The notes below the pieces were generated by a model. The model was given only the letters and a program-made list of their open reading frames with translations. It did no database searches and had not been told where the DNA came from. The translations under genes and the position numbers were made by a program. Positions 53,183-60,688 of a stretch of DNA of 60,688 bases are shown piece after piece (the stretch's first letter is position 1; every line of letters begins with the position of its first letter). This DNA comes from Bacteroidaceae bacterium (GTDB lineage Bacteria; Bacteroidota; Bacteroidia; Bacteroidales; Bacteroidaceae): the NCBI GenBank assembly GCA_017651315.1, contig JAGCDE010000057.1:1-60688 (forward strand), in the 5' to 3' direction.

Positions 53183-53766
53183 GCCTCGAAATCATGGATG
53201 AGCATAGCGACCGACGCCGCATAACCCTTTTCACGGTTTATTGTGGTGGCGGTCGCTGTTTTTTCTGACAGGATTCCGTGCAAATCATCTGTTATACCGG
53301 TACCCAGAAGCTTGAAAACGGCCTCCTTTCGCGTCCAGAATACAGTAAAAGACTCTTCAGGTGACACCGAAGCCAAAATCTCCCTTCTTTCAGGATCATT
53401 CATGGCCTTGACAAGCAATCCGTCACTGTATTTCCGGAAGCCCTCCACATCTATCCCCACAGGCTTGTCGCTTACGGCCACAGCTATAGCCTTTTGACAG
53501 TGACTTATGTTGAAGTGGATATCCGGATGGTCGGGAAGAAAAGGTTTGCCGTGCTCTCCGACCTCCATACGGAACTTTTCCAGACCGAATTCCGAAGAGA
53601 GCAGCCCGGCAAGCAGAAGATATGATTTCAGGCAGGCGAACCGTCCGAAAGCATGTCTGTACCTGAGAGCCACGCTGCGACGCTGTTCCGGAACCAGGGG
53701 AAGCATACGCTCCACCTCGGCATCGCTGCAGAGTGACATATCATCAAAAAGGGATATGCGTATCAT
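53161..53766 (-). CDS. 4'-phosphopantetheinyl transferase (Sfp type)
   Basis: Attaches phosphopantetheine from CoA to a Ser of a carrier protein. 201 residues starting at MIRISLFDD (53766), which forms an ATGA overlap with the ThrE gene; the frame stays open to 54105 inside ThrE, and that extension is rejected. Sfp motifs: GKPFLPDHPDIHFNISHC, VGIDVEGFRK (Mg-binding Asp and Glu) and FWTRKEAVFKLLG (Glu and Lys). It may serve acyl carrier protein or an aryl-polyene/polyketide carrier; no such carrier is nearby. Confidence 0.92.
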   Translation of the reverse strand: MIRISLFDDMSLCSDAEVERMLPLVPEQRRSVALRYRHAFGRFACLKSYLLLAGLLSSEFGLEKFRMEVGEHGKPFLPDHPDIHFNISHCQKAIAVAVSDKPVGIDVEGFRKYSDGLLVKAMNDPERREILASVSPEESFTVFWTRKEAVFKLLGTGITDDLHGILSEKTATATTINREKGYAASVAMLIHDFEAQSGILW

Positions 53767-55013
53767 TTCCTGGCTGCTATCTTGAAAAATCTCCCGGGAA
53801 TACTTGTCACGAATATTATTCCCAATACTATGGCAATCGTGACACCCAGTGCGGTGAATCCGGTGGTCACAGCTGTCCCAAGCTCCTTCACGACCACCCA
53901 GTATGCAGTCCAGAAGATGCCGGCACCGGGAATCAGCGGAAATACTCCGCAAATCTGGAACACTATGACAGGGCAGCGGCGGCGTACAGCCATGAAACGT
54001 GACACAAACACCACAGCCAGGGTTGCCACAAAGGTAGCCTCTATGACCGATGCTCCGGTCAGACGTGTCATGAGCAGATAGACTGTCCATCCTGCCATGC
54101 CGCACACTCCAACCGGTACATACTGGTCACGAGGGACACCGAACAGCACCGCGAACCCTGCAGTACCCAGGAAAGCGGCGGCCATCTGGACAGGCCATAC
54201 GGATGTCATGGCGTCAGTCCTCATCCCGTCCAGGACAATTATCCCGTTCTCGATGCGGCCGTCCACGAGAAACGTGAGAGCCACTCCCGCAGCAATGCAG
54301 AAAAAAACAGTAAGGGCATCTGTCAGGCGTGTCGAGCCGGCTATGTAATCCTCATTCGCAAGGTCACGGATGCCATTGGTGAACGGCACGCCGGGGATAA
54401 GGGGGATTATGGAACCGATGATCATGTTGCCGGGATTATCACCGAACCCCATGCGATAGAATACAATGCACAATGCAGTGGCAAGCATACTGCCGAGGAT
54501 ATTGGTCACTATCTTGGAAAGCCCTGACCTGCATACCGCAAGCACGAACGCGTAAAGGATCATCCCCGCCATGAAAGATGCCACGCAATCCAGGGGACTG
54601 CCGCCGAATATTGCACAGAAAGCTCCGCTGCCTATAGCCGAGGCCATCGTCTGCTCCATGAACGGTTTGGGTTTCATGGCTCGGATAGCAGCCAGACGCA
54701 CACGCGCATTCCCCAACGTGCATTGACCGGACTCTATCTCACGCGACAGGCGGTTCACCTCGACGACCTTCTCCAGCTGGGCACCCTTGAACGGAATGAA
54801 CTCCACATTGGAGTAGCTTGTTCCTCCAGAGGTGATGATTCCGTTACTGAGGACAAAGAAATGGCCGGATTCAACTCCAAAATGACGCGTAATACGCTCC
54901 ATCGTCTCCTCCACGCGGAAAATCTCCGCCCCGTTCTCAAGCATGATATGGCCGGCGTCGGTAGCCACCTGCATCACGTCGGCCAGATTATAGACCTTCC
55001 CGCTGTCCTCCAT
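53763..55013 (-). CDS. ThrE-like threonine/serine exporter family protein
   Basis: A 416-residue membrane protein joining the two halves of the family. The N-terminal DUF1212/ThrE part has a cytoplasmic domain with AGHIMLENGAEIFRVEETM and then five hydrophobic segments, including PLIPGVPFTNGIRDLANEDY. The C-terminal ThrE_2 half has four or five more, ending with CGVFPLIPGAGIFWTAYW. The repeated PLIPG in each half is the family mark. It follows the DUF1846 gene after nine bases and overlaps the PPTase gene by four. Substrate is inferred from the family only. Confidence 0.9.
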   Translation of the reverse strand: MEDSGKVYNLADVMQVATDAGHIMLENGAEIFRVEETMERITRHFGVESGHFFVLSNGIITSGGTSYSNVEFIPFKGAQLEKVVEVNRLSREIESGQCTLGNARVRLAAIRAMKPKPFMEQTMASAIGSGAFCAIFGGSPLDCVASFMAGMILYAFVLAVCRSGLSKIVTNILGSMLATALCIVFYRMGFGDNPGNMIIGSIIPLIPGVPFTNGIRDLANEDYIAGSTRLTDALTVFFCIAAGVALTFLVDGRIENGIIVLDGMRTDAMTSVWPVQMAAAFLGTAGFAVLFGVPRDQYVPVGVCGMAGWTVYLLMTRLTGASVIEATFVATLAVVFVSRFMAVRRRCPVIVFQICGVFPLIPGAGIFWTAYWVVVKELGTAVTTGFTALGVTIAIVLGIIFVTSIPGRFFKIAARK

Positions 55014-55022
55014 CAGAAAAAG

Positions 55023-56504
55023 TCATTTGCCGTTCGGGAAGTACTTCTTCTTGACCGGATCACATGTAAGCCCCACACCCAGCTTGCGGAATATCTTGCG
55101 GTCCACTTCACTGAGCAGCACGGTGCAATGTACCTGGCAGCCGCGCAGTTCTGGCAGCATGTCAAGAGCACGGCGGCAGTTGTCATCCTGCTGGCTCAGT
55201 ATGGAGAGCGCCACCAGGACCTCATCGGTATGCAGACGCGGGTTATTTCCGTGCAGATAGTTCACCTTAGTCTTCTGGATGGGCTCGATCATGTTCTGCG
55301 CTATAAGCTTCACATCATGGTCAATCCCGGCGAGGAACTTGGTGGCATTCAGTATCAGAGCGGCGCTGGGCCCTAACAGGGCCGTGGTCTTGGATGTTAT
55401 TATGGTTCCGTCCGACAGCTCTATTGCAGCCGACGGCACACCTGTCTGCTCCTGACGTTCCCTGGCCGCCACTGTGGTGCGACGGGTTGCGGTTGTTATG
55501 CCGGCCTTGTTCATGAGCAGTGCAATCTTGTTGACCTCGGTCTCGTTGGTCTTTCCGCTGGCCAGGTCACCCAATGCGGTGTAGTAGCGGCGTATCACCT
55601 CATCCTTTGCGCTTCGGCAACACACCTCGTCATCACTTATGCAGAAACCTGCCATGTTCACGCCCATGTCCGTCGGTGACTTGTATGGATTTTCACCGTA
55701 AATGCCCTTGAACAATGCATCCAAGACAGGGAAAATCTCTATATCACGGTTGTAGTTGACGGCCTTTTTGCCGTATGCCTCCAGGTGGAACGGGTCCAGC
55801 ATGTTCACATCATCCAGATCGGCTGTTGCAGCCTCGTAGGCTATGTTCACAGGATGATTGAGCGGCAGGTTCCAGATAGGGAATGTCTCGAACTTGGCAT
55901 ATCCTGCCTTGATTCCGTGTTTCTGTTCCTGGTATAGCTGGCTCAGGCACACCGCCATCTTGCCGCTTCCGGGTCCCGGAGCGGTGACAACGACCAGCGG
56001 CCGCGAGGTTTCCACATAATCGTTGCGTCCGAATCCTTCATCGGAATCAATCAGGGCGACATTATTGGGATAACCGTCAATAGTATAATGCACGTATGTA
56101 CGTATGCCAAGCCGCTTGAGACGCTCGCGGAAAGCATCGGCGCTCGACTGGCCGTTATAGTGAGTTATCACTACCGAGCTCACCATAAGCCCGCGTGTCT
56201 GGAACTCCTCCCGCAGGCGCAGCACGTCCATATCATATGTTATACCAAGGTCACTGCGGACCTTGTTCTTCTCAATGTCCAATGCACTGATCACGATGAT
56301 TATCTCGGCACAGTCACTGAGCTGCATGAGCATCCGCAACTTGCTGTCCGGCTGGAAACCGGGGAGTACGCGGCTGGCGTGGAAATCGTCGAAGAGTTTG
56401 CCTCCGAACTCAAGATAAAGCTTGTCTCCGAACTGGGCTATGCGGTCCTTGATGTGTTCGGACTGTATCCGAAGATACTTGTCGTTGTCGAATCCGTATA
56501 TCAT
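55023..56504 (-). CDS. DUF1846 domain-containing protein
   Basis: A 493-residue cytoplasmic protein, uniform in length with its family. The start MIYGFDNDKYLRIQSEHI (56504) is canonical; the frame is open to 56684 but a good promoter (56514-56545) lies in between. Blocks: LEFGGKLFDDFHASRVLPGF, a phosphate-loop-like VTAPGPGSGKMAVCLSQLY, HPVNIAYEAATADLDDVNM, NMAGFCISDD and NYLHGNNPRLHTDEVLVALS. The P-loop-like GPGSGK suggests nucleotide binding. No established activity for the family is known to me. Confidence 0.92.
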   Translation of the reverse strand: MIYGFDNDKYLRIQSEHIKDRIAQFGDKLYLEFGGKLFDDFHASRVLPGFQPDSKLRMLMQLSDCAEIIIVISALDIEKNKVRSDLGITYDMDVLRLREEFQTRGLMVSSVVITHYNGQSSADAFRERLKRLGIRTYVHYTIDGYPNNVALIDSDEGFGRNDYVETSRPLVVVTAPGPGSGKMAVCLSQLYQEQKHGIKAGYAKFETFPIWNLPLNHPVNIAYEAATADLDDVNMLDPFHLEAYGKKAVNYNRDIEIFPVLDALFKGIYGENPYKSPTDMGVNMAGFCISDDEVCCRSAKDEVIRRYYTALGDLASGKTNETEVNKIALLMNKAGITTATRRTTVAARERQEQTGVPSAAIELSDGTIITSKTTALLGPSAALILNATKFLAGIDHDVKLIAQNMIEPIQKTKVNYLHGNNPRLHTDEVLVALSILSQQDDNCRRALDMLPELRGCQVHCTVLLSEVDRKIFRKLGVGLTCDPVKKKYFPNGK

Positions 56505-56513
56505 AACGGATTG

Positions 56514-56545
56514 CAAACTTACATAAAAACTTCTTATTTTACAAG
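56514..56545 (-). promoter_or_regulatory. Promoter for the DUF1846 operon, close to its start codon
   Basis: On the minus strand CTTG (56542-56545) and TAAGTTTG (56514-56521) are separated by 20 bases, matching -33 and -7 spacing. The -7 ends nine bases before the ATG, so the leader would be about five bases. Confidence 0.6.
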
Positions 56546-56575
56546 CTATGGGTGTTCCATGAAAATAATAATTCA

Positions 56576-56583
56576 TATTTTTG
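56576..56583 (+). promoter_or_regulatory. -7 promoter element for the MG2-like protein gene
   Basis: TATTTTTG, an exact TAnnTTTG, 19 bases before ATG 56603. It lies downstream of the earlier in-frame ATG at 56552, supporting 56603 as the start. Confidence 0.5.
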
Positions 56584-56602
56584 CATATCAAAAACTGTGC
56601 GC

Positions 56603-59251
56603 ATGAATTCCAGTTCCATATTGACCAGAAAAAGATCGGCAGGAAAATTCGCCAAGGCTGTCGCAATCGCCATGCTTCTGTCATTTCCGGCAGTCAGATC
56701 CGTCTCAGCCACAGCACGCATGGACTCGCTCATGCGTCTTGCAGGCAACATACACCAGTTCAATTCCATCTTTCCCCAGGAAAAGGTATATCTCCAGTTC
56801 GACAACACATCATATTATATCGGCGAGACCATCTGGTTCAAGGCTTTCGTTTCAAACGCTTCCTCTCTCGGACGCGCCCAAAGCAAGGTCCTGTACGTCG
56901 ATCTCATATCTCCCGACGGTGTCCTGCTGAACCGCGAGAAACTCAAGATTGTGGCAGGCCAGGCCGACGGTTCCCTGCCTCTCATGGATGGCTCGACCGC
57001 ACAGGCCCGTGACCTTCGCGGAGTCCTCAGCTTCCCGAGCGGTTTCTATGAAATCAGGGCTTACACCTCCTGGATGCTTAATTTCCATCAGGAAAACGTC
57101 TTCTCACGCGTGTTCGCCGTTTATGAAAAGCCTAAGGAAGAGGGCCATTACTACGACGGAAGCCCTGTGGTAACCATTAAAAAGAGTCCTCTGCAACAGA
57201 AACGCCCCGAGACACCCCGCCTGCGCAACCTGAACGCATCGTTCCACCCGGAAGGAGGCCATCTTGTCATGGGTGTGCCCAACAGGATTGCCTTCAAGGT
57301 GACCGATGAGAACGGCTTCGGGACTGACGCCACCCTCACAGTCAAGGGAGATGACGCGTCGGCTGTCACCGTACACGACGGAATGGGTGTATTCACATTC
57401 ACGCCCACCTCAAGACGGAACAGCGTTGAAATCACGGCCGACGGGAACAGCAGGTCATTCGACCTTCCCGACGCCGAGAACGAAGGCCTGGCCCTGATGC
57501 TTGACCAAACCGGGAGAGACAGCCTGTCCATAACCCTATACCCCTCTGCATCACCCTTGCCGGACACCCTCGGAATGACCATAACCTGCCGCGGCGAACT
57601 CATGGACTTTGCAGCCATACCCGTCGGTGGGCAGCCATATATCCACACACTCTCCCTTTACGGCATCCCTGAGGGGGTTTGCCGCATGGTCCTGTTCGAT
57701 GAACACGGCAGCATCTACGCCACCCGCTCGTTCTATCACAGAAGCACCACATCCTTCCCCCCTGTTCTGACTGTCACTCCTGACAAGAACCGTTACGGCT
57801 TCTTTGACAGGATACATCTTGACCTGGACCTCAAGGACAGCCAGGGCAACGCCCTTCGCGACAGGTTCTGCCTTGCAGTCCGAGACGTACGCGGTCAGGG
57901 CAACACGTTCACCGATGACATCCGCACATCCATGCTCCTCTCATCAGACCTGCGGGGACTCATCGAGCGGCCTTCATGGTACTTCGAGTCCGATGATTCA
58001 GAACATCTCCATGCCCTTGACCTGCTCTGCATGGTCCAGGGTTGGGAAAGATATGACTGGCGTCTCATGACCGGCCTGGACGAGTTCAAGGAGGTGCACC
58101 GTCTGGAGGAGAGCCTTACACTCAACGGATGGATCCTCAACCCCGCCGGCCGCAAGCCCATGTCCGATGTCAACGTGACCGCCTCCCTTATGCCCGTGGA
58201 CAAGACCCTCACCGAATCATACTCATACACCACCGATTCCACGGGCTACTTCGGGTTCAACATAGGCGTGGATTTCTACGAGAAAGCCAGATTCACCATA
58301 AGGGCCAACACACCCAAGGAAAGGCTGATAGGAACCAGTGCAAGAATCATGTTCGAACGTTCCATCATGCCCGATGTCAGGGCATACCACCCGGGAGAAA
58401 CCGTATTCAGGAGCCTGACTTCAAAAAAGCCGTCATCAGGTCAGAAACGTGAATCCACGGAAGATGACGGTCTGCCTACCGTTATAAACGTGGATAACGG
58501 ATTCCTGCTTCCGGATGTGGAGATTGAGGAACGGCGCAAATACGTGGATTACTATACGTTCAATGCCTTCGATGTAACCAAGGATGTCGAACTGGACCTT
58601 GACAAAGGTGAATTCACCACCGATGTCGAAGGTTATCTGATTGAGAAGGGATACCAGATCATTGACACAATCAATGATGACGGCGACTACCTGATTACCG
58701 AGATCAACGGATTCGAACCGTTCTTCTACGTACACAACTCCACCGTCTTCCGCAACACCGGCATATTCTCCAACCCCGGCTCCATCGACTCCCGCGACAT
58801 AAAGAGCATCCTGGTCTATGACCGGCCTGTCTATAAGCGTGAAGCATGGCTTCTGGCGCCACTCTACATGGATTACATGAGACATACCGTGACTAATGTG
58901 GAAGAGAGGACTGACGAGGAGTATGACCGTGTCATCATGGTTGATATCCTGCTCAAGGAGGACCACCAGCTCAGCTCCCGTGAGGACAGGATGAAAATCG
59001 ACCACCGCGTGACGACCGCAGAGGGTTGGTCAACCCCATACAGTTTCTATGCACCTACCTACCCTGACGGTCCGGTGTTCGGTGACGTAGATTACCGCAG
59101 GACACTCTACTGGAACCCCAATGTGGTGACAGACAGCGTGGGACACGCTCAGGTCGAATTCTACAACAGCTCCATAACCGAGCATATCAACATCTCTGCG
59201 GCAGGCATGACATCAACAGGACTCCCCTACACCCTCGATGCAAACTATTGA
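56603..59251 (+). CDS. Large exported MG2-like domain protein of the Bacteroidetes surface type
   Basis: An 882-residue exported protein. The N-terminal segment KFAKAVAIAMLLSFPAVRSV serves as signal peptide. The mature start FPQEKVYLQFDNTSYYIGETIWFKAFV is the alpha-2-macroglobulin-type MG2 opening common in a family of large Bacteroidetes proteins. MG-like beta domains follow (ASFHPEGGHLVMGVPNRIAF, a TVTPDKNRYGFFDRI block that reads like a second MG2), then a carboxypeptidase-regulatory-like region near residue 530 (LNGWILNPAGRKPMSDVNV) and a late YRRTLYWNPNV. No thioester or protease motif was found, and no transmembrane barrel. It may be a periplasmic or surface structural protein; no specific function is claimed. 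Confidence 0.82.
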   Translation: MNSSSILTRKRSAGKFAKAVAIAMLLSFPAVRSVSATARMDSLMRLAGNIHQFNSIFPQEKVYLQFDNTSYYIGETIWFKAFVSNASSLGRAQSKVLYVDLISPDGVLLNREKLKIVAGQADGSLPLMDGSTAQARDLRGVLSFPSGFYEIRAYTSWMLNFHQENVFSRVFAVYEKPKEEGHYYDGSPVVTIKKSPLQQKRPETPRLRNLNASFHPEGGHLVMGVPNRIAFKVTDENGFGTDATLTVKGDDASAVTVHDGMGVFTFTPTSRRNSVEITADGNSRSFDLPDAENEGLALMLDQTGRDSLSITLYPSASPLPDTLGMTITCRGELMDFAAIPVGGQPYIHTLSLYGIPEGVCRMVLFDEHGSIYATRSFYHRSTTSFPPVLTVTPDKNRYGFFDRIHLDLDLKDSQGNALRDRFCLAVRDVRGQGNTFTDDIRTSMLLSSDLRGLIERPSWYFESDDSEHLHALDLLCMVQGWERYDWRLMTGLDEFKEVHRLEESLTLNGWILNPAGRKPMSDVNVTASLMPVDKTLTESYSYTTDSTGYFGFNIGVDFYEKARFTIRANTPKERLIGTSARIMFERSIMPDVRAYHPGETVFRSLTSKKPSSGQKRESTEDDGLPTVINVDNGFLLPDVEIEERRKYVDYYTFNAFDVTKDVELDLDKGEFTTDVEGYLIEKGYQIIDTINDDGDYLITEINGFEPFFYVHNSTVFRNTGIFSNPGSIDSRDIKSILVYDRPVYKREAWLLAPLYMDYMRHTVTNVEERTDEEYDRVIMVDILLKEDHQLSSREDRMKIDHRVTTAEGWSTPYSFYAPTYPDGPVFGDVDYRRTLYWNPNVVTDSVGHAQVEFYNSSITEHINISAAGMTSTGLPYTLDANY

Positions 59252-59304
59252 GAATCTGTTCTGATTTTTTCAGTGTTTTTCCCCGATTATCGGAATAAAT
59301 TCAC

Positions 59305-59341
59305 TACCTTTGCACCGCTATTCGCGCAACGCGCGTGTAGC
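59305..59341 (+). promoter_or_regulatory. rpsA promoter -7 element and leader hairpin
   Basis: TACCTTTG (59305-59312) is an exact TAnnTTTG 80 bases before the rpsA ATG. The transcript would begin near 59317 with a stem-loop: GCTA and CGCGC pair with GCGCG and TAGC around AAC (59317-59341). The remaining leader to 59392 is AU-rich and unstructured by eye. Confidence 0.6.
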
Positions 59342-59392
59342 AGTGTTCACAACATATTGTCTAACTTAATCTTAATTCGAAAATTAACGAAA

Positions 59393-60688
59393 ATGGAAGA
59401 TTTTAAGAACGTAGCTCCCCTGCAGGATTTTGACTGGGATGCATTTGAAAACGGCAATGCCGAGAACGGCATGACCAAGGAACAACTTGAGCAGGCTTAT
59501 GACAACACCCTCAACAAGGTGGCCGATAACGAGGTCGTGATGGGTAAGGTCATCGCCATCAACAAGCGCGAGGTAATCGTCAACATCGGTTACAAATCAG
59601 ACGGTATCATCCCAATCAGCGAATTCCGCTACAATCCCGACCTCAAGGTAGGCGATGAGGTTGAGGTCTATATCGAGAACACCGAGAACAAGAAGGGACA
59701 GCTGCTTCTTTCACATAAGAGGGCTCGCGCTTCACGCTCATGGGACCGCGTGAACGAGGCTTTAGAGTCACAGGAAATCGTAAAGGGCTTCATCAAGTGC
59801 CGCACAAAGGGTGGCATGATTGTCGATGTGTTCGGCATCGAGGCCTTCCTGCCCGGCTCACAGATCGACGTGAAGCCCATCCGCGACTACGATGTATTCG
59901 TGGGCAAGACCATGGAGTTCAAGGTTATCAAGATCAACCAGGAATACCGCAACGTGGTCGTTTCACACAAGGCTCTTATCGAAGAGGAGCTTGAGCAGCA
60001 GAAGAAGGAGATCATCAGCAAGCTTGAGAAGGGTCAGGTACTTGAGGGTACCGTCAAGAACATCACCTCTTACGGTGTATTCATCGACCTGGGCGGTGTT
60101 GACGGTCTTATCCATATCACAGACCTCAGCTGGGGCCGCGTAAGCGATCCCAAGGAGATCGTTGAGCTTGACCAGAAGATCAACGTGGTTATCCTTGACT
60201 TCGACGATGAGAAGAAGCGTATCGCCCTTGGTCTCAAGCAGCTCACTCCGCACCCATGGGATTCTCTGGATCCCAACCTCAAGGTTGGCGACGTTGTCAA
60301 GGGCAAGGTTGTCGTTATGGCCGATTACGGTGCATTCATCGAGATCGCTCCGGGCGTAGAGGGTCTGATCCACGTATCAGAGATGTCATGGAGCCAGCAC
60401 CTGCGTTCAGCTCAGGATTTCATCAAGGTTGGCGACGAGGTTGAGGCTGTCATCCTGACACTTGACCGTAACGAGCGCAAGATGTCACTCGGTATCAAGC
60501 AGCTCAAGCAGGATCCGTGGGAGAACATTGAGGAGAAGTATCCCGTTGGTTCAAAGCACACCGCTACCGTACGCAACTTCACCAACTTCGGTATCTTTGT
60601 TGAGATTGAGGAGGGTGTTGACGGCCTGATCCACATCAGCGACCTGAGCTGGACCAAGAAGGTTAAGCATCCGTCAGAGTTCACCTCA
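59393..60688 (+). CDS. rpsA: 30S ribosomal protein S1, N-terminal part (3' end cut by window)
   Basis: Ribosomal mRNA-binding protein. The frame runs from ATG 59393 to the window edge with no stop: 432 residues of roughly 600 in Bacteroidetes S1. S1 (OB-fold) repeats are evident: VVMGKVIAINKREVIVNIGY, IVKGFIKCRTKGGMIVDVFG, VLEGTVKNITSYGVFIDLGG, VVKGKVVVMADYGAFIEIAP and TATVRNFTNFGIFVEIEEG, the last two groups each followed by GLIH-type segments (GLIHVSEMSW, GLIHISDLSW). The N-terminal 45 residues form the usual acidic lead. The leader hairpin may allow autoregulation, as known for E. coli rpsA; that is inference here. Confidence 0.97.
   Translation, partial: MEDFKNVAPLQDFDWDAFENGNAENGMTKEQLEQAYDNTLNKVADNEVVMGKVIAINKREVIVNIGYKSDGIIPISEFRYNPDLKVGDEVEVYIENTENKKGQLLLSHKRARASRSWDRVNEALESQEIVKGFIKCRTKGGMIVDVFGIEAFLPGSQIDVKPIRDYDVFVGKTMEFKVIKINQEYRNVVVSHKALIEEELEQQKKEIISKLEKGQVLEGTVKNITSYGVFIDLGGVDGLIHITDLSWGRVSDPKEIVELDQKINVVILDFDDEKKRIALGLKQLTPHPWDSLDPNLKVGDVVKGKVVVMADYGAFIEIAPGVEGLIHVSEMSWSQHLRSAQDFIKVGDEVEAVILTLDRNERKMSLGIKQLKQDPWENIEEKYPVGSKHTATVRNFTNFGIFVEIEEGVDGLIHISDLSWTKKVKHPSEFTS

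Noticed and set aside
53767-54105. N-terminal extension of the phosphopantetheinyl transferase frame
   Set aside because: It overlaps the ThrE coding region in another frame; the ATGA overlap at 53766 is the natural start and the Sfp-type sequence begins there.
54723-55376. Plus-strand open frame of 217 codons
   Set aside because: Antisense to the ThrE and DUF1846 genes; composition is that of a shadow frame.
56505-56684. N-terminal extension of the DUF1846 frame
   Set aside because: The DUF1846 family starts at MIYGFDNDKY, and a good promoter lies between that start and the extension.

Overview
This window comes from a Bacteroidales chromosome, most likely a gut Bacteroidaceae or Prevotellaceae relative. 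Several signs agree. Intergenic regions repeatedly carry the Bacteroidetes -7 promoter element TAnnTTTG, and Shine-Dalgarno-like sites are essentially absent. Lipoprotein signal peptides are common. Families typical of this order are present (DUF4837, DUF4922, LptE-type lipoprotein, C10 peptidase relics with a Bacteroidales C-terminal tail, a HTH_34-type regulator, GH3/GH43 lipoproteins). No rRNA, tRNA, CRISPR array, complete insertion sequence or prophage was recognised. Both ends cut a gene: araA at the left and rpsA at the right.

Layout. 0-21.6 kb: pentose and glycan use (L-arabinose isomerase, an FGGY ribulokinase-like kinase, GH3, secreted mutarotase, GH43, and further on rpiB, transketolase, a histidine phosphatase and a ROK glucokinase). 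This is interrupted by a six-gene membrane-protein operon with its own HTH regulator and palindromic operator (6.7-11.4 kb) and by a DUF4143 ATPase bordered by a long palindromic repeat and a peptidase-tail relic (14.7-16.4 kb). 21.6-25.2 kb: a tight four-gene operon of TagD-like cytidylyltransferase, LicD, TagF-like transferase and class V aminotransferase, probably decorating a surface glycan with a phospho-alcohol or phosphonate. 25.2-27.8 kb: sigma-54 activator, lptE, a TPR-like protein and secG. 28.2-33.5 kb: a RelA-type (p)ppGpp synthetase with a degraded hydrolase domain, a DPP-IV family peptidase and a CE1-type esterase. 33.5-35.7 kb: a PIN toxin with a 54-residue antitoxin and a broken C10 peptidase.

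35.7-43.1 kb is one co-directional run: rlmN, DUF4837, pdxA, then nucleotidyltransferase, ATP-grasp, CDP-alcohol phosphotransferase, UPF0104-type membrane protein and HAD hydrolase. The last five overlap each other by 4 to 8 bases. Together they look like a complete, apparently uncharacterised pathway for a polar lipid or phosphodiester product (activate, condense, modify, dephosphorylate, move across the membrane). 43.1-53.2 kb is rich in cell-wall salvage functions: a HIT/DUF4922-SpoIID fusion, a MurU-like nucleotidyltransferase, an AmgK-like kinase fused to a RapZ-C domain, an AmpG-like permease and a GlcNAc kinase. 53.2-60.7 kb holds a phosphopantetheinyl transferase, a ThrE-type exporter, a DUF1846 protein, a large MG2-like surface protein and ribosomal protein S1.

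Smaller-scale structure includes a dispersed palindromic element (14.73 and 27.87 kb, with solo end motifs at 46.67 and 59.25 kb), a second short REP-like palindrome (14.26 and 30.34 kb), several perfect bidirectional terminators, and three promoters placed so close to the start codon that the mRNAs are probably leaderless. All functional calls come from reading motifs and remembered family features; no search was run.
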